Source: Anaerolinea sp. (GTDB taxonomy: Bacteria > Chloroflexota > Anaerolineae > Anaerolineales > Villigracilaceae). Taken from it: a stretch of 64,000 nucleotides of DNA. Under the pieces are notes generated by a model. It was not told the origin of the DNA. It saw only the letters and a program-made list of their open reading frames with translations, and searched no databases. The stretch lies in NCBI GenBank assembly GCA_020723805.1, contig DYID01000002.1:124001-188000 (forward strand), written 5' to 3'. This document shows positions 54,906-63,988 of this stretch, piece by piece. Positions within the stretch are counted from its first letter, which is position 1. Each line of letters opens with the position of its first letter. The position numbers were made by a program, and so were the translations under genes.

Positions 54906-56756
54906 CTATTTTTTGCTCATGTTCGAGTCCTTTGGTCTGGTGAACTGCGCCGTAAGGGATGCCAGCGCGAACGCTCCCACCGCGCCCCACAAGCCGACCA
55001 ATCCCCGCGCCGAAGCGGGCAGACCAAACCCCAGCAGGGTGACGTCGGCGGTGATGATGACGCGATAGAACCAGAACAGCGAAACAAGGGTGAGCAGGGC
55101 GGTCAGGGCTGGAAGTATCGCCCGCCAGGAACGCATGGATTTGAATTTCAGCGCAAACATCACAACTTGAATCACCAGCCCCAACACGCCCAGCGCCAAA
55201 ACCGCCGCCAGCAGGGGATTGCCGCCTTGTAGAATTTCACGGTTTGCCCAGTACACCCATCGGGTGGGGAGAATGTCCTTGCTCGTCGTGACAAAATCCA
55301 ACCGCGAGAGAGTCTGCAGGCAGGTCGCATCGGGGTCTTGCGCTGGAGACTGAATGAAACTCGCCGCGAGTTGATTGGCGCAGTTGCTCTGGTCTTGCAC
55401 GGCGTGACCGAAATAGGGGAGTTGATAGAAATAACTGTTGGCGAGATTCGCCGCGGCGGCTTGGGTGAAGGCGGGCGACGTGACGGGATCATACTCACCC
55501 GCCAACACCAGCGCAGGGATGTCGCTCGTCACGGCTTGACTCTCGCTTGCATCCGCCACGCCCGCGCCCCACATTTCGCAAATGGCAGGCTCAGAGATGG
55601 ACGGCATGAAATTCGCCAGCGCGGGGTAGGAGCGGGCAATCTCTGTTTGCGCGGCGGGGTCGTTGAACGGATATTCTTCGCGGCATTCGGCGGAGTAATA
55701 CATGCCCTGCGCCCGTGAGAAAATGTTCTTGAACCCTTCCTGCGCCACAGGCTCGATGACGCTCACGTTGCCGCGATAAAGTTCTTCGATGATGAACGGC
55801 AAAAAGCGGATGGTGTTACGCTGATAGAGCGCGTTGAACACGCCGAGAATCAGGTCATCGCCCGTCAGCCGCAGCGTGACAGATTCATCAGTGACGGGAT
55901 GACGCACGTTCACCACCAGCGGCGCGGCGTTCATCCGTTCAATGACGGCGTAGAAGTGCGCTTCCAGTGCAGGGTAAGCCGTTCCGCACTCCACATCGGC
56001 GGCGCAGTTGGCAAAGAGCGTTTCCAGCGCCCGCGCCAGCGTCGGAACGTGCTGTTCGTAGGCATTCACTTCGGGCGCATAGACTGAATCCAAAACCACA
56101 CTGCGAATACCATCGGGGTACAACCGCATGGTCGTCAATACCAGCCGCGCCGCGTATGAAGCGCCGACCAGATTCCACTGCTCGTACCCAAGCAGAACGC
56201 GCAAATCTTCCAAATCCGCCGCGCTTTCGGCGCTGTTGTAGGCGGTCAGGTCAATGCCTTGCGCCAGCAAACGGTCACGGCAGGCGCGCGCCGCGTCCAC
56301 TTCGCGGGCAATCTCGATTTCACGCGCGTCCACCGCGCTGAAGTTGGCAAACGCCGCCATCTGTACTTCGGGACATTCCAGCGCAGGGTCGGCGTATTTG
56401 TTGCCGCGCTGTTCGACAAAGATGAAATCCCGCTCCTGCAAATGCGCCGAGTGGACGTAAAACGCCAGCGCGTCGAGCGAACTGCCGCCTGGTCCGCCGC
56501 TGGAGATGAACACCACGGGGTCGGGCTGTGGATGCGGATGCTGGCTGTGCAGCACCGCAAACGGCAGACGGATCATCCGCCCGTTGGGCTTGCTGCGGTT
56601 TTCTGGAACCCGAATCTCCCCGCAAGTGACCCGCGCCCCTGCGGGAATGGGCATGGGGCATTCGACAGGCGCAAAAGTCGGCGCGGACTGCGCGCGGACG
56701 GGGAGAGTGCCCAGCATCAGCGCGGCGAAAACTATGCAGATGACCATTCGTTTCAT
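54906..56756 (-). CDS. alpha/beta hydrolase with TAP-like C-terminal domain, membrane-anchored
   Basis: A 616-residue exported hydrolase related to tripeptidyl aminopeptidases and proline iminopeptidase. Signal peptide KRMVICIVFAALMLGTLPVRA. FISSGGPGGSSLDAL near residue 84 is the oxyanion HGGPG-like box, VGASYAARL near 199 holds the nucleophile Ser, LAGEYDPVTSP near 418 the Asp and YFGHAVQDQSN near 450 the His within the TAP C-terminal region. Beyond residue 500 three hydrophobic segments anchor the protein at the membrane. Function: release of short peptides or amino acids outside the cell, inferred from family. Confidence 0.88.
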   Translation of the reverse strand: MKRMVICIVFAALMLGTLPVRAQSAPTFAPVECPMPIPAGARVTCGEIRVPENRSKPNGRMIRLPFAVLHSQHPHPQPDPVVFISSGGPGGSSLDALAFYVHSAHLQERDFIFVEQRGNKYADPALECPEVQMAAFANFSAVDAREIEIAREVDAARACRDRLLAQGIDLTAYNSAESAADLEDLRVLLGYEQWNLVGASYAARLVLTTMRLYPDGIRSVVLDSVYAPEVNAYEQHVPTLARALETLFANCAADVECGTAYPALEAHFYAVIERMNAAPLVVNVRHPVTDESVTLRLTGDDLILGVFNALYQRNTIRFLPFIIEELYRGNVSVIEPVAQEGFKNIFSRAQGMYYSAECREEYPFNDPAAQTEIARSYPALANFMPSISEPAICEMWGAGVADASESQAVTSDIPALVLAGEYDPVTSPAFTQAAAANLANSYFYQLPYFGHAVQDQSNCANQLAASFIQSPAQDPDATCLQTLSRLDFVTTSKDILPTRWVYWANREILQGGNPLLAAVLALGVLGLVIQVVMFALKFKSMRSWRAILPALTALLTLVSLFWFYRVIITADVTLLGFGLPASARGLVGLWGAVGAFALASLTAQFTRPKDSNMSKK

Positions 56757-56801
56757 GTTTGTCTCCTTGCCGCCAGTTTAGAACAGGAGATGATTTTCTC
56801 C

Positions 56802-56866
56802 ATCTCCCGAAGGAGGGATTTCAGCGGAAGAGAAACCTACCCCCATAAATCCCTCCATTGGGAGAT
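56802..56866. promoter_or_regulatory. long imperfect inverted repeat between divergent genes
   Basis: ATCTCCCGAAGGAGGGATTT (56802-56821) pairs with AAATCCCTCCATTGGGAGAT (56847-56866) with two mismatches. It lies between the divergent peptidase and 70-residue genes and could be an operator or a hairpin in either leader. Confidence 0.55.
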
Positions 56867-56899
56867 GAACGAAACGCCCCACCCGAATAAGATGGGGAC

Positions 56900-57112
56900 A
56901 TGAACGAACACCGCCTTTACCGCATCCTCCTGCGCGGCAAACTGGACCTCGAACAGGCGTCCTGGTTCCCAGAATTGACCCACGCCCCCGCCGAAGACGG
57001 CAACACGCTCCTGACGGGCGAACTGCCCGACCAGGCGGCGCTGATGGGCATCCTGTTCCGCGCCCACAACCTGAACTTGCAAATCCTGTCGGTGGAAGCG
57101 CAGGTCAAGTGA
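56900..57112 (+). CDS. small conserved-looking cytoplasmic protein
   Basis: A 70-residue protein, HRLYRILLRGKLDLEQASWF followed by an acidic loop (APAEDGNTLLTGELPDQAAL) and LFRAHNLNLQILSVEAQ. The beta-alpha-beta character suggests a compact ferredoxin-like fold. I do not recognise a family. It leads a tight run with YrdB, SRPBCC and further small genes. Confidence 0.6.
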   Translation: MNEHRLYRILLRGKLDLEQASWFPELTHAPAEDGNTLLTGELPDQAALMGILFRAHNLNLQILSVEAQVK

Positions 57113-57129
57113 AAGAAAGGAAAAAACGC

Positions 57130-57468
57130 ATGGAAATTCTCAAATCCCTCAACCTCGGGCTTCGCTTTCTGCTCGAACTCTGTCTCCTCGTCATCTTCGG
57201 CTACTGGGGCTTCAAAACGGGCAGTAACGCCTTCTTGAAATTTCTGCTCGGTTTGGGCGCGCCCGTCCTGTTCGCCGTGACGTGGGGAACGTTCCTCGCG
57301 CCGAAATCATCCATGCGCCTGCATGAACCCTGGCTATTTCTGCTCGAACTCGCCCTCTTCGCGCTGGCAGGCTGGGCGCTGTCTAGCTCAGGCAAAGTCA
57401 GTCTCGCCGCCGCTTTTGCTGGCGTTTACATCCTCAACAAAATTCTGATGCTCGTCTGGAGACAATAA
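57130..57468 (+). CDS. YrdB-family (DUF2568) small membrane protein
   Basis: A 112-residue paralog of the protein at 42447, with about four helices: LNLGLRFLLELCLLVIFGYWGF, FLLGLGAPVLFAVTWGTFLAP, LFLLELALFALAGWALSS and AGVYILNKILMLVW. ATG 57130 has AAAGGAAA upstream; a start at 57109 would add KERKKR. Two bases separate it from the SRPBCC gene. Function unknown. Confidence 0.83.
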   Translation: MEILKSLNLGLRFLLELCLLVIFGYWGFKTGSNAFLKFLLGLGAPVLFAVTWGTFLAPKSSMRLHEPWLFLLELALFALAGWALSSSGKVSLAAAFAGVYILNKILMLVWRQ

Positions 57469-57470
57469 CC

Positions 57471-57902
57471 ATGAACATTAACCTAACCGCCCCCGCCGCT
57501 GCCCGCCGCGAGATTCTCATCCACGCGCCTGTCGAGAAAGTCTGGCAAATCCAATCTGACATCGAAAACTGGTCGGCATGGCAGCCCGACATCGCCTCCG
57601 CCAAACTGGACGGCGGCTTGAAAACAGGCGCCACCTTCCGCTGGAAGGCGCAGGGACTCAACATCACCTCGCGCCTGCACACCGTCGAGCCGCCGCACCG
57701 CCTCGGCTGGACGGGCGTCGCCCTCGGCATGAGCGCCATCCACAACTGGAGATTTGAAGCGCGCGGAGACGCCACCCTCGCCGTCACCGAAGAATCGCTT
57801 TCGGGCTGGCTCACCCGCCTGATGTTGTTCTTCGACCCGCGCTTCCTGGAAAAATCGCTTGAAGCCACGTTGCAGCGGTTGAAAGTTAAAGCAGAAGCAT
57901 AA
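57471..57902 (+). CDS. SRPBCC-fold (polyketide cyclase/START-like) protein
   Basis: A 143-residue ligand-binding-fold protein: REILIHAPVEKVWQIQSDIENW near residue 12, the classic SRPBCC entry, then FRWKAQGLNITSRLHTVEPP, RLGWTG and a long C-terminal helix LEKSLEATLQRLKVKAEA. Members bind or modify hydrophobic ligands. Substrate not identifiable. Cotranscribed with the YrdB gene. Confidence 0.85.
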   Translation: MNINLTAPAAARREILIHAPVEKVWQIQSDIENWSAWQPDIASAKLDGGLKTGATFRWKAQGLNITSRLHTVEPPHRLGWTGVALGMSAIHNWRFEARGDATLAVTEESLSGWLTRLMLFFDPRFLEKSLEATLQRLKVKAEA

Positions 57903-57943
57903 GCCAATCGCTTGAAATTTACTACTACAAAAAGGAGATTCTC

Positions 57944-58426
57944 ATGACCACTCGCACCTGGACTCTCGAACGCAACAGCAAGTACGGCGGCATTCAACGC
58001 CTCGGCGAGCGCGCGCCCCTGCCCAAAGACGCCGTCGTCTCCATCACGCACGGCAAAGGCTTGAGCCTCGGGCAGACCATCCTCAACAGCATGTATTCAG
58101 GCTGGTTCATCCTGCCGCGCCTGCCCAAAAACGAAAACCTGCTCTACGCCGAACTGCACGGCGACTTCAAAAGCGGTGAAAGCCTCACCATCACCGTCTG
58201 GCGCGGCAAAGCCATGACCCAATTCCGTGACCGCGGCGGTCACGGCTGGGCGGTCAAACTGCTTACCAACCTGGTCTTCGGCGGGGACGCCACGCTCTGG
58301 TTTCTCACCTACACCCCCAAAGACGGGCAAATCCCCAGCGCCGACGAAGCCCGCCGTCTCTCCGAACAACACGGCAAGATGATGACGCGCGGAAAATTCA
58401 TCCGCTCCGCCACCCGCCCTGCATAA
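57944..58426 (+). CDS. hypothetical protein, possible alpha-beta barrel
   Basis: A 160-residue soluble protein not recognised. It shows LGQTILNSMYSGWFILPRLP, LYAELHGDFKSGESLTITVWRG near residue 62 and AMTQFRDRGGHGWAVKLLTNL, a beta-alpha pattern resembling dimeric alpha-beta barrel monooxygenase-like proteins. AAAGGAGATT precedes ATG 57944. Same-strand neighbours encode SRPBCC and a CPBP-like protein. Confidence 0.6.
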   Translation: MTTRTWTLERNSKYGGIQRLGERAPLPKDAVVSITHGKGLSLGQTILNSMYSGWFILPRLPKNENLLYAELHGDFKSGESLTITVWRGKAMTQFRDRGGHGWAVKLLTNLVFGGDATLWFLTYTPKDGQIPSADEARRLSEQHGKMMTRGKFIRSATRPA

Positions 58427-58432
58427 TCTGTC

Positions 58433-58475
58433 ATTGCGAGACGCGGCAGCGTCGAAGCAATCTCATTTCAAAGGA
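58433..58475. repeat. TCATTGCGAG / GAAGCAATCTC interspersed element
   Basis: GTCATTGCGAGACGCGGCAG and CGTCGAAGCAATCTCA are the two arms of a common intergenic bacterial repeat. A broken version lies at 48756-48946. Confidence 0.75.
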
Positions 58476-58480
58476 TAATT

Positions 58481-59179
58481 ATGCACACCTTTGCCCCGTT
58501 CTTCATGGTCTTCGCCCGCTTCCTCTTCGCGCTGTTCTTTCAGGGACTGCTCGCCCTCGTCTTCCTCCTGCGCGGCGACCCGACTCCCATCCAATCCGCC
58601 GCCCCCTGGTGGACGGTGTACGGCTCGCTCGTGGATTTCGCCTGCTTGCTGACCATCGGCTTTTTCCTCCGCCGTGAGCGACTCCGCCTCTCCGCCCTGT
58701 TCGATTTCGACCGTTCCCTGTTGTGGAAAGACCTGCGCTTTGCCTTCCTGCTCCTCGTCCTGTTCCTCGTCCTCGGCTTTGGCGGCGGGATGGCGGCGGG
58801 CATGCTCATCTACGCTGGTCCGCCGCCCGCGCCCATGGGCGGACTTCCGCTGTGGGGCACGTTGTTCAGCCTGCTGGTCTTTCCCGTTTTGTGGGGCGTC
58901 ACCGAGCAGTTGACCTATCAAGGCTATGCCCTGCCGCGCCTGCAAGCGCTGACGGGCAAAACCTGGCTGGCAGTTCTCATCGTTGCGTTTGGCTGGGCTT
59001 TGCAACACACTGCGCTGCCCTTCCTCCCCGATTGGCAATTCATCCTCTACCGCTTCATCTCGACCCTGCCCTTTGCCGTCGTCATCCCCATTTACCTGAA
59101 GACCAAACGTCTCACCCCCTTCATGCTCGCCCACTGGGGCGTGGATATGCTCTCAGTGATGATGACCAGCGTCATGTAA
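58481..59179 (+). CDS. CPBP-family membrane protein with altered EExxR motif
   Basis: A 232-residue, roughly seven-helix protein of CPBP layout. The first motif reads TEQLTYQGY near residue 146, where catalytic members have EExxxRG, so the second Glu and the Arg are changed. WALQHTALPF near 172 keeps the FxxxH-type His, and LAHWGVDML near 211 corresponds to HxxxD/N. It may be an inactive member or bind metal differently. Encoded between two small-enzyme genes on the same strand. Confidence 0.75.
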   Translation: MHTFAPFFMVFARFLFALFFQGLLALVFLLRGDPTPIQSAAPWWTVYGSLVDFACLLTIGFFLRRERLRLSALFDFDRSLLWKDLRFAFLLLVLFLVLGFGGGMAAGMLIYAGPPPAPMGGLPLWGTLFSLLVFPVLWGVTEQLTYQGYALPRLQALTGKTWLAVLIVAFGWALQHTALPFLPDWQFILYRFISTLPFAVVIPIYLKTKRLTPFMLAHWGVDMLSVMMTSVM

Positions 59180-59218
59180 TCGCCGTCAGCAAGTACAATC
59201 GGCGCAGGAGTACCAACC

Positions 59219-59731
59219 ATGAGTCTTATCATCCGCCCCGAAACCCCCGCAGACATCCCCGCCATCTTCCACGTCCATCAACGCGCCTTTGGACGCGACA
59301 ACGAAGCCCGGCTGGTGAACAAACTGCGCGGCGAAAACGCCATCGTCCTCTCGCTGGTTGCCCAGGTGGACGAAGCCATCGTCGGGCACATTCTCTTTTC
59401 GCCCGTCACCATCCGCGATGGCGAGACCGAATGGCAGGCGCTTGGGCTGGGACCAGTGGCTGTCCTGCCAGAGTTTCAGAATCAGGGCATTGGCTCCAAA
59501 CTCATCCGCGCCGGGCTGGCGGAACTGAAGGCGCAGGGGCATGGCATCGTCATTGTGCTGGGACACGCTGAATACTATCCGCGCTTTGGATTCAAACCGT
59601 CCAAACCTTTGGGCATTCAGTGGGAAGTCAACGTGCCTGAAGAAGTATTTATGGTGGCGGAATTGAAGGAAGGCGCACTGCATGGCAGGACGGGCATTGT
59701 CCGTTATCATCCTTTGTTCGGCATGGTATAG
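59219..59731 (+). CDS. GNAT-family N-acetyltransferase
   Basis: A 170-residue acetyltransferase of the YhbS-like type: IRPETPADIPAIFHVHQRAFG near residue 6, the acetyl-CoA segment LGPVAVLPEFQNQGIGSKLI near 80 (QxxGxG loop) and IVIVLGHAEYYPRFGFKPS near 112. The HAEYYPRFGF pattern is typical of this subgroup. The acceptor substrate is unknown. Last gene of the run starting at 56900. Confidence 0.88.
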   Translation: MSLIIRPETPADIPAIFHVHQRAFGRDNEARLVNKLRGENAIVLSLVAQVDEAIVGHILFSPVTIRDGETEWQALGLGPVAVLPEFQNQGIGSKLIRAGLAELKAQGHGIVIVLGHAEYYPRFGFKPSKPLGIQWEVNVPEEVFMVAELKEGALHGRTGIVRYHPLFGMV

Positions 59732-59942
59732 TTCTTTCTTACATAGGGATATTGGACAAACAGCCGCCTTTGCACAAAGAACTCTTCCGCTCAAGGGAGA
59801 GTTCTTTCTTAAAGGGGCAGGGTGCGCGTGTCGTTGCTCACAATTTTGGAACATTTGCCCTCCTGTTTTCGTCACCCTGCCCATGTGAAAGTAAATTGAG
59901 TGACGAATGAGCGACCCTTCCTGTCGTTCAAAAGGAGAAACC
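59732..59942 (+). other. intergenic region with a hairpin and direct repeat
   Basis: AAAGAACTCT (59776-59785) pairs with AGAGTTCTTT (59798-59807), a 10-bp stem that may end the upstream run, although only TTTCTT follows. The string AGTTCTTTCTTA occurs twice (59729 and 59800). No gene seen; a ribosome binding site AAAGGAG lies ahead of ATG 59943. Confidence 0.5.
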
Positions 59943-60390
59943 ATGAATACTAAAACCCTATCATTTATCGTGTTGAGCATGATCCTGTTGTTCAACGCGT
60001 GTTCACCGCTGACCACCATCGTAAGTTCCTCCGGTGAACAACCGACGCCCATCGAATCGTACGACCAGCCATCCGCTGGCTACCAGCCCATCACCGTGGA
60101 TCAGGTCGAAGTCGGAGTCGGTTCGCCTATCCCCGCTGGGTGGTCCACCTACACCAGCGCCAGCCAGCAATGCGGATATGCGATCAGTTACCCGTCGGAA
60201 ATCCAAGTCTCTGAGCAAACCCCATACAGCCAGATCTTTGGCTTCGATCTGACCGATTCGGATGCGGGCGCACGAAACTTCGTTTATGTTTCCGTGATTA
60301 CCCCGGAAATCCAAAACAAGGTGAAGCAGGGTCTCTACGAACATGATGTTTACAATTATGACCCAATGGCAACAGAGATCCTGCAATCTG
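59943..60390 (+). pseudogene. 5' part of a lipoprotein gene, 3' end lost
   Basis: A lipoprotein signal (LSFIVLSMILLFNAC, Cys near residue 20) is followed by a plausible secreted domain (VGSPIPAGWSTYTSASQQCG, YAISYPSEIQVSEQ, NFVYVSVITPEIQNK). Past about 60390 the frame runs out of phase through sigma-factor sequence (ERISRRLLPRLAVVDRDQLRL) to a stop at 60455. The natural 3' part is missing. The signal and ribosome binding site are intact, so a truncated lipoprotein might still be made. Confidence 0.75.
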
Positions 60391-60822
60391 AACGGATTTC
60401 GCGGCGGCTCCTTCCGCGGCTGGCTGTTGTGGATCGTGACCAACTCCGCCTATGACATGTTACGGCGGTCGGGAAGACGCCCCACCCAGCCGTTGTTCCC
60501 CGAGGATGATGACGGTGAAGAAATGGAATCAGCGACCTGGCTTGCGGACCCGAACGCCTCAGTACAGGAAGCCGTCGAACGCGACGAAGAGAACCAGCGC
60601 CTGTATCAACTGCTGGACGAACTGCCCGAACCCTATCGCAGTGTGCTGACGCTGATTGACCTGCACGAACTGGATTATCAGGAAGCGGCGGAAGCGTTGA
60701 AGGTTCCCATCGGCACGATCAAGAGCCGCTTGGCGCGCGCCAGATTGCAAATGCAGGCGAAATTGCGCGAGGACCAATACGCCATTTTGCCTATCCTGCA
60801 AGGTGTAAGAGATGCGGTGTAA
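60390..60822 (+). pseudogene. 3' part of an ECF sigma factor gene, 5' end lost
   Basis: From FRGGSFRGWLLWIVTNSAYD onward the frame is that of an RpoE-type sigma factor: end of region 2 (DMLRRSGRR), an acidic linker (PEDDDGEE) and region 4 with [40 protein letters not shown]. The first 50-60 residues of region 2 (core-binding helix) are absent. The upstream in-frame codons overlap the lipoprotein gene in another phase. Junction near 60385-60392. Without region 2.1-2.2 it should not bind core polymerase. Confidence 0.8.
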
Positions 60823-60858
60823 AACCTTGTCAGAATTTTGACGCTCCTAATATAGAAA

Positions 60859-60920
60859 CGTCCCGAAGGCTGGGTTTTGTTTCGGAAATCCCCCGAGCAA
60901 AGCCTTTGGGACGGTACGCA
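60859..60920. repeat. family C interspersed repeat, divergent copy
   Basis: GTCCCGAAGGCT and AGCCTTTGGGAC flank a TTTTGTTTCGGAAATCCCCC spacer, ending GGTACGCA, the inverse of the TTACGCACC end in other copies. It lies just upstream of the copB-like gene. Confidence 0.75.
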
Positions 60921-60950
60921 CAACAATTTGCTTATCACAAAGAGGCAACG

Positions 60951-63074
60951 ATGAACACAACGGACCAACACAACATGCACGACCATTCCAAACATTCGAG
61001 CGAGCCCAAAATGGACCACTCGCAAAGCACGGGCATGGATCATTCAGCGCATCAGGGTCACGCCATGCCTGCCCAGGCGAAAGACCATTCCGCGCATAGG
61101 GGTCACGGCGTGGATCACACGGGACACGAGCAGATGTTCCGCGTGCGCTTCTGGTGGAGTCTGCTATTGAGCATTCCCGTTTTGCTCTACAGCGAAATGA
61201 TCCAGATGTGGCTGGGCTTCATGCCGCCCGCGTTCCCGTTCAGCGAGTGGATTCCCTTCGCCTTCTCGGTCGCCATCTTCGCTTATGGCGGCGTTCCCTT
61301 CATCCAAATGGCGATCCCCGAATTGCAGGATCGCAAGCCCGGCATGATGACCCTCATCTCGCTGGCGATCTCGGTTGCATTCGCCTACAGCGTCGCGGCG
61401 CAATTCATCGCCCTTGGCGAAGGTTTCTTCTGGGAACTCGTCACGCTGATTGACATCATGCTCCTCGGTCACTGGCTGGAGATGCGCTCGGTGCGGCAGG
61501 CGTCGGGCGCGCTCAACGAACTCGCCAAACTCATGCCCGATACGGCGGAGCGCATCCATCACGGCGACATGACCGAGACCGTTCCCGTCTCCGCGCTCAA
61601 ACGCGGCGACCTCGTCCTCGTCCGCCCTGGCGCGAGCATCCCTGCGGACGGCGAAGTGGTGGACGGTCATTCCAACGTCAACGAAGCGATGGTCACGGGC
61701 GAGTCGAAGCCTGTTCATAAAATGGCGGGCGCGAAAGTCATTGCTGGCACGATCAACGGCGACGGCAGTCTGCGCGTGCGCGTCACTGCCACAGGCAATG
61801 AGACCGCCCTCGCGGGCATCATGCGTCTCGTCGAACAGGCGCAACAGTCCAAGTCCAAAACGCAGGTTCTCGCCGATAAAGCCGCAGGCTGGCTATTTTA
61901 CATCGCCCTCGCCGCCGCGCTCATCACAGGCATTGCATGGACGATTGCCGAGTCGTTCAATCTCGATGTCCTCACGCGCGTCGTCACGGTTCTCGTCATC
62001 GCCTGTCCGCACGCGCTGGGTCTCGCCATTCCGCTCGTGGTCGCCATCACCACTGCGCTGGGCGCGCGCAACGGCATCCTCGTTCGTAACCGCCTCGCCC
62101 TTGAAGCGGCGCGCGAAATTGACGTGGTCATCTTCGACAAGACGGGAACTTTGACTCAAGGTCAATTCGGTGTGGTGGATATGGCGACAGCGGATGGCTG
62201 GGATTCCGACCGGGCGCTTGCCCTCGCCTCCGCGCTGGAATCTGATTCCGAACATCTCATCGCCCAAGCCATCCGCCGCTTCGCGCGGGACCGAAAATTG
62301 GTCATTCCGCCCATCAGCCGTTTCTCCGCCTTGAAAGGACGCGGCGTCCAAGCGGACTTCGACAATCGAACCTACTACGTCGGCGGACCGCGCCTGCTCG
62401 AAATGTTATCGCTTACTCCTGAAGGAAATATCAAAGTATTTACAGACGCGGCAAACAACAACGCGCAGACCGTCGTGTATCTGACAACAAAAGATAAAAT
62501 CATCGCCGCATTCTCCATTGCGGATGTCATCCGCCCCGAAAGCAAACGCGCCGTGGACGAATTGCACAAGATGGGAATCGAAGTCGCCATGCTCACGGGC
62601 GATAGCCAGGCAGTAGCGAAAGCGGTGGCGAATCAACTCGGCATCGAACGCGTCTTTGCCGAAGTGCTGCCCGAACACAAAGACCAGAAGGTCATGGAGT
62701 TGCAGAAATTGGGGAAGCGCGTGGCGATGGTCGGCGACGGCGTGAACGACGCGCCCGCCCTCACCCGCGCCGATGTCGGCATCGCCATCGGCGGCGGCAC
62801 GGACGTGGCAATCGAATCGGCGGGCATCGTCCTCGTTCACAGCAATCCCCTGGACGTGGTCAAGGTCTTCAAACTCAGCCGCGCCAGTTACCGCAAGATG
62901 ATCCAAAACCTGTGGTGGGCGGCGGGCTATAACATTGTCGCTATTCCGCTGGCGGCAGGCGTCCTGGCGAAATGGGGCATCCTGCTCTCGCCCGCCATTG
63001 GCGCGTTATTGATGTCGGTTAGCACCATCGTGGTTGCCCTCAATGCCCAGTTGCTGCGAAGAGCAAGCATTTAA
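60951..63074 (+). CDS. copB: CopB-type P1B-3 copper/silver-transporting ATPase
   Basis: A 707-residue metal pump. The first 65 residues are His- and Met-rich ([31 protein letters not shown]), a metal-binding tail replacing HMA domains, as in Cop[11 protein letters not shown] lies near residue 249, the transmembrane motif is CPH ([12 protein letters not shown], near 351), the P1B-3 hallmark, DKTGTLTQG near 396 and [10 protein letters not shown] near 594. The product probably exports Cu(II)/Cu(I) or silver. ATG 60951 is chosen; it follows GAGGCAACG and excludes repeat-derived codons. It stands alone, convergent by a four-base overlap with the next gene. Confidence 0.92.
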   Translation: MNTTDQHNMHDHSKHSSEPKMDHSQSTGMDHSAHQGHAMPAQAKDHSAHRGHGVDHTGHEQMFRVRFWWSLLLSIPVLLYSEMIQMWLGFMPPAFPFSEWIPFAFSVAIFAYGGVPFIQMAIPELQDRKPGMMTLISLAISVAFAYSVAAQFIALGEGFFWELVTLIDIMLLGHWLEMRSVRQASGALNELAKLMPDTAERIHHGDMTETVPVSALKRGDLVLVRPGASIPADGEVVDGHSNVNEAMVTGESKPVHKMAGAKVIAGTINGDGSLRVRVTATGNETALAGIMRLVEQAQQSKSKTQVLADKAAGWLFYIALAAALITGIAWTIAESFNLDVLTRVVTVLVIACPHALGLAIPLVVAITTALGARNGILVRNRLALEAAREIDVVIFDKTGTLTQGQFGVVDMATADGWDSDRALALASALESDSEHLIAQAIRRFARDRKLVIPPISRFSALKGRGVQADFDNRTYYVGGPRLLEMLSLTPEGNIKVFTDAANNNAQTVVYLTTKDKIIAAFSIADVIRPESKRAVDELHKMGIEVAMLTGDSQAVAKAVANQLGIERVFAEVLPEHKDQKVMELQKLGKRVAMVGDGVNDAPALTRADVGIAIGGGTDVAIESAGIVLVHSNPLDVVKVFKLSRASYRKMIQNLWWAAGYNIVAIPLAAGVLAKWGILLSPAIGALLMSVSTIVVALNAQLLRRASI

Positions 63075-63988
63075 TGTGTGGTTTTTAGGATGGACGCCTC
63101 CCAGACGTTCATCCCCCCCAGCAAGCCGGTGACCGTGTCCATGCCGGAGGTGTGACCTGCCTGCATGGCGATGTCGGCGGCGGCGAGCAGACGCTCGTCA
63201 TTTTCGCCGCGTGAGATGACCTGCGCCAATTCCAGCAGGCGGCGGGAGACTTTGCCATGCGCAGCGTGGAGCAGGTAGGTGCGGCTGATGTCGTTCGTGC
63301 GGGAGGAGAGGGCAATCACGGCTTGCCCCAGTTTTGAGAGAAATTCCAGGCGTTCTTTTCGTTCCAGCGCTGTGCACCACAGCCCTGCCAGAAAGCCCGC
63401 CAGCAGGTCGTCGCCGCTGGGGGTGAGACCCGCGCCAAGACCAATCAGCGCAATCAGCGGCGGAGGCAGGGCGGCTGCGTCGAGGCGGCGGGCGGCAAGC
63501 GTCAGAGAGTGCAGGGAGGATGCGGCGATGCTGGAGACAGACGAGCGGCGTAAATTGGAATCTCGCGCTGCATTCAATACCTCCTCTGCGACGAGGTCTG
63601 CCTGCGTTTGAATCTGCCGCGCGTTGAGCGCCTGCCAGACGGTGCGCCAGGCGGCGGTCGTTTTCGGGTCGGTCAAGTCAGTTCGGAGGGCGGGCAGGTT
63701 ACAGGTCCAGCGGGAGGCGGGGCGCAGATCAATCTTCAGGGAGGCGAGATGCAGAAATCCGTCACGGCAGGAGGCGGGATCGGCAGGGTGAAGCGTCTCG
63801 AAGGAGAAGTCGGGGGGCGTGTCCACGCGAATCCCCTGCGGCAAATCCGTTTCGTCGGAAGTGACCAGCGTGAGCAAACCATCCCCCGCGTCCCAGCGCA
63901 AGTTTACGGCAGAGCGGAAGACGCTGTGGACAACGGCGTCGAACTCCGCCGGGACCGCTTCGCCGATGGTGAGGGCGGCGAGGTTCAT
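63071..63988 (-). CDS. AllH/DUF2877-family protein
   Basis: A 305-residue protein with the DUF2877 hallmarks [20 protein letters not shown] near residue 188 and [17 protein letters not shown] near 275. The family includes AllH (YlbF-type), a subunit linked to oxamate carbamoyltransferase in allantoin catabolism; most members are uncharacterised. The start ATG 63988 lies 13 bases from the window edge, so upstream partners (for example AllF/AllG-like genes) are not visible. Its stop overlaps the copB-like stop by four bases. Confidence 0.82.
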   Translation of the reverse strand: MNLAALTIGEAVPAEFDAVVHSVFRSAVNLRWDAGDGLLTLVTSDETDLPQGIRVDTPPDFSFETLHPADPASCRDGFLHLASLKIDLRPASRWTCNLPALRTDLTDPKTTAAWRTVWQALNARQIQTQADLVAEEVLNAARDSNLRRSSVSSIAASSLHSLTLAARRLDAAALPPPLIALIGLGAGLTPSGDDLLAGFLAGLWCTALERKERLEFLSKLGQAVIALSSRTNDISRTYLLHAAHGKVSRRLLELAQVISRGENDERLLAAADIAMQAGHTSGMDTVTGLLGGMNVWEASILKTTH

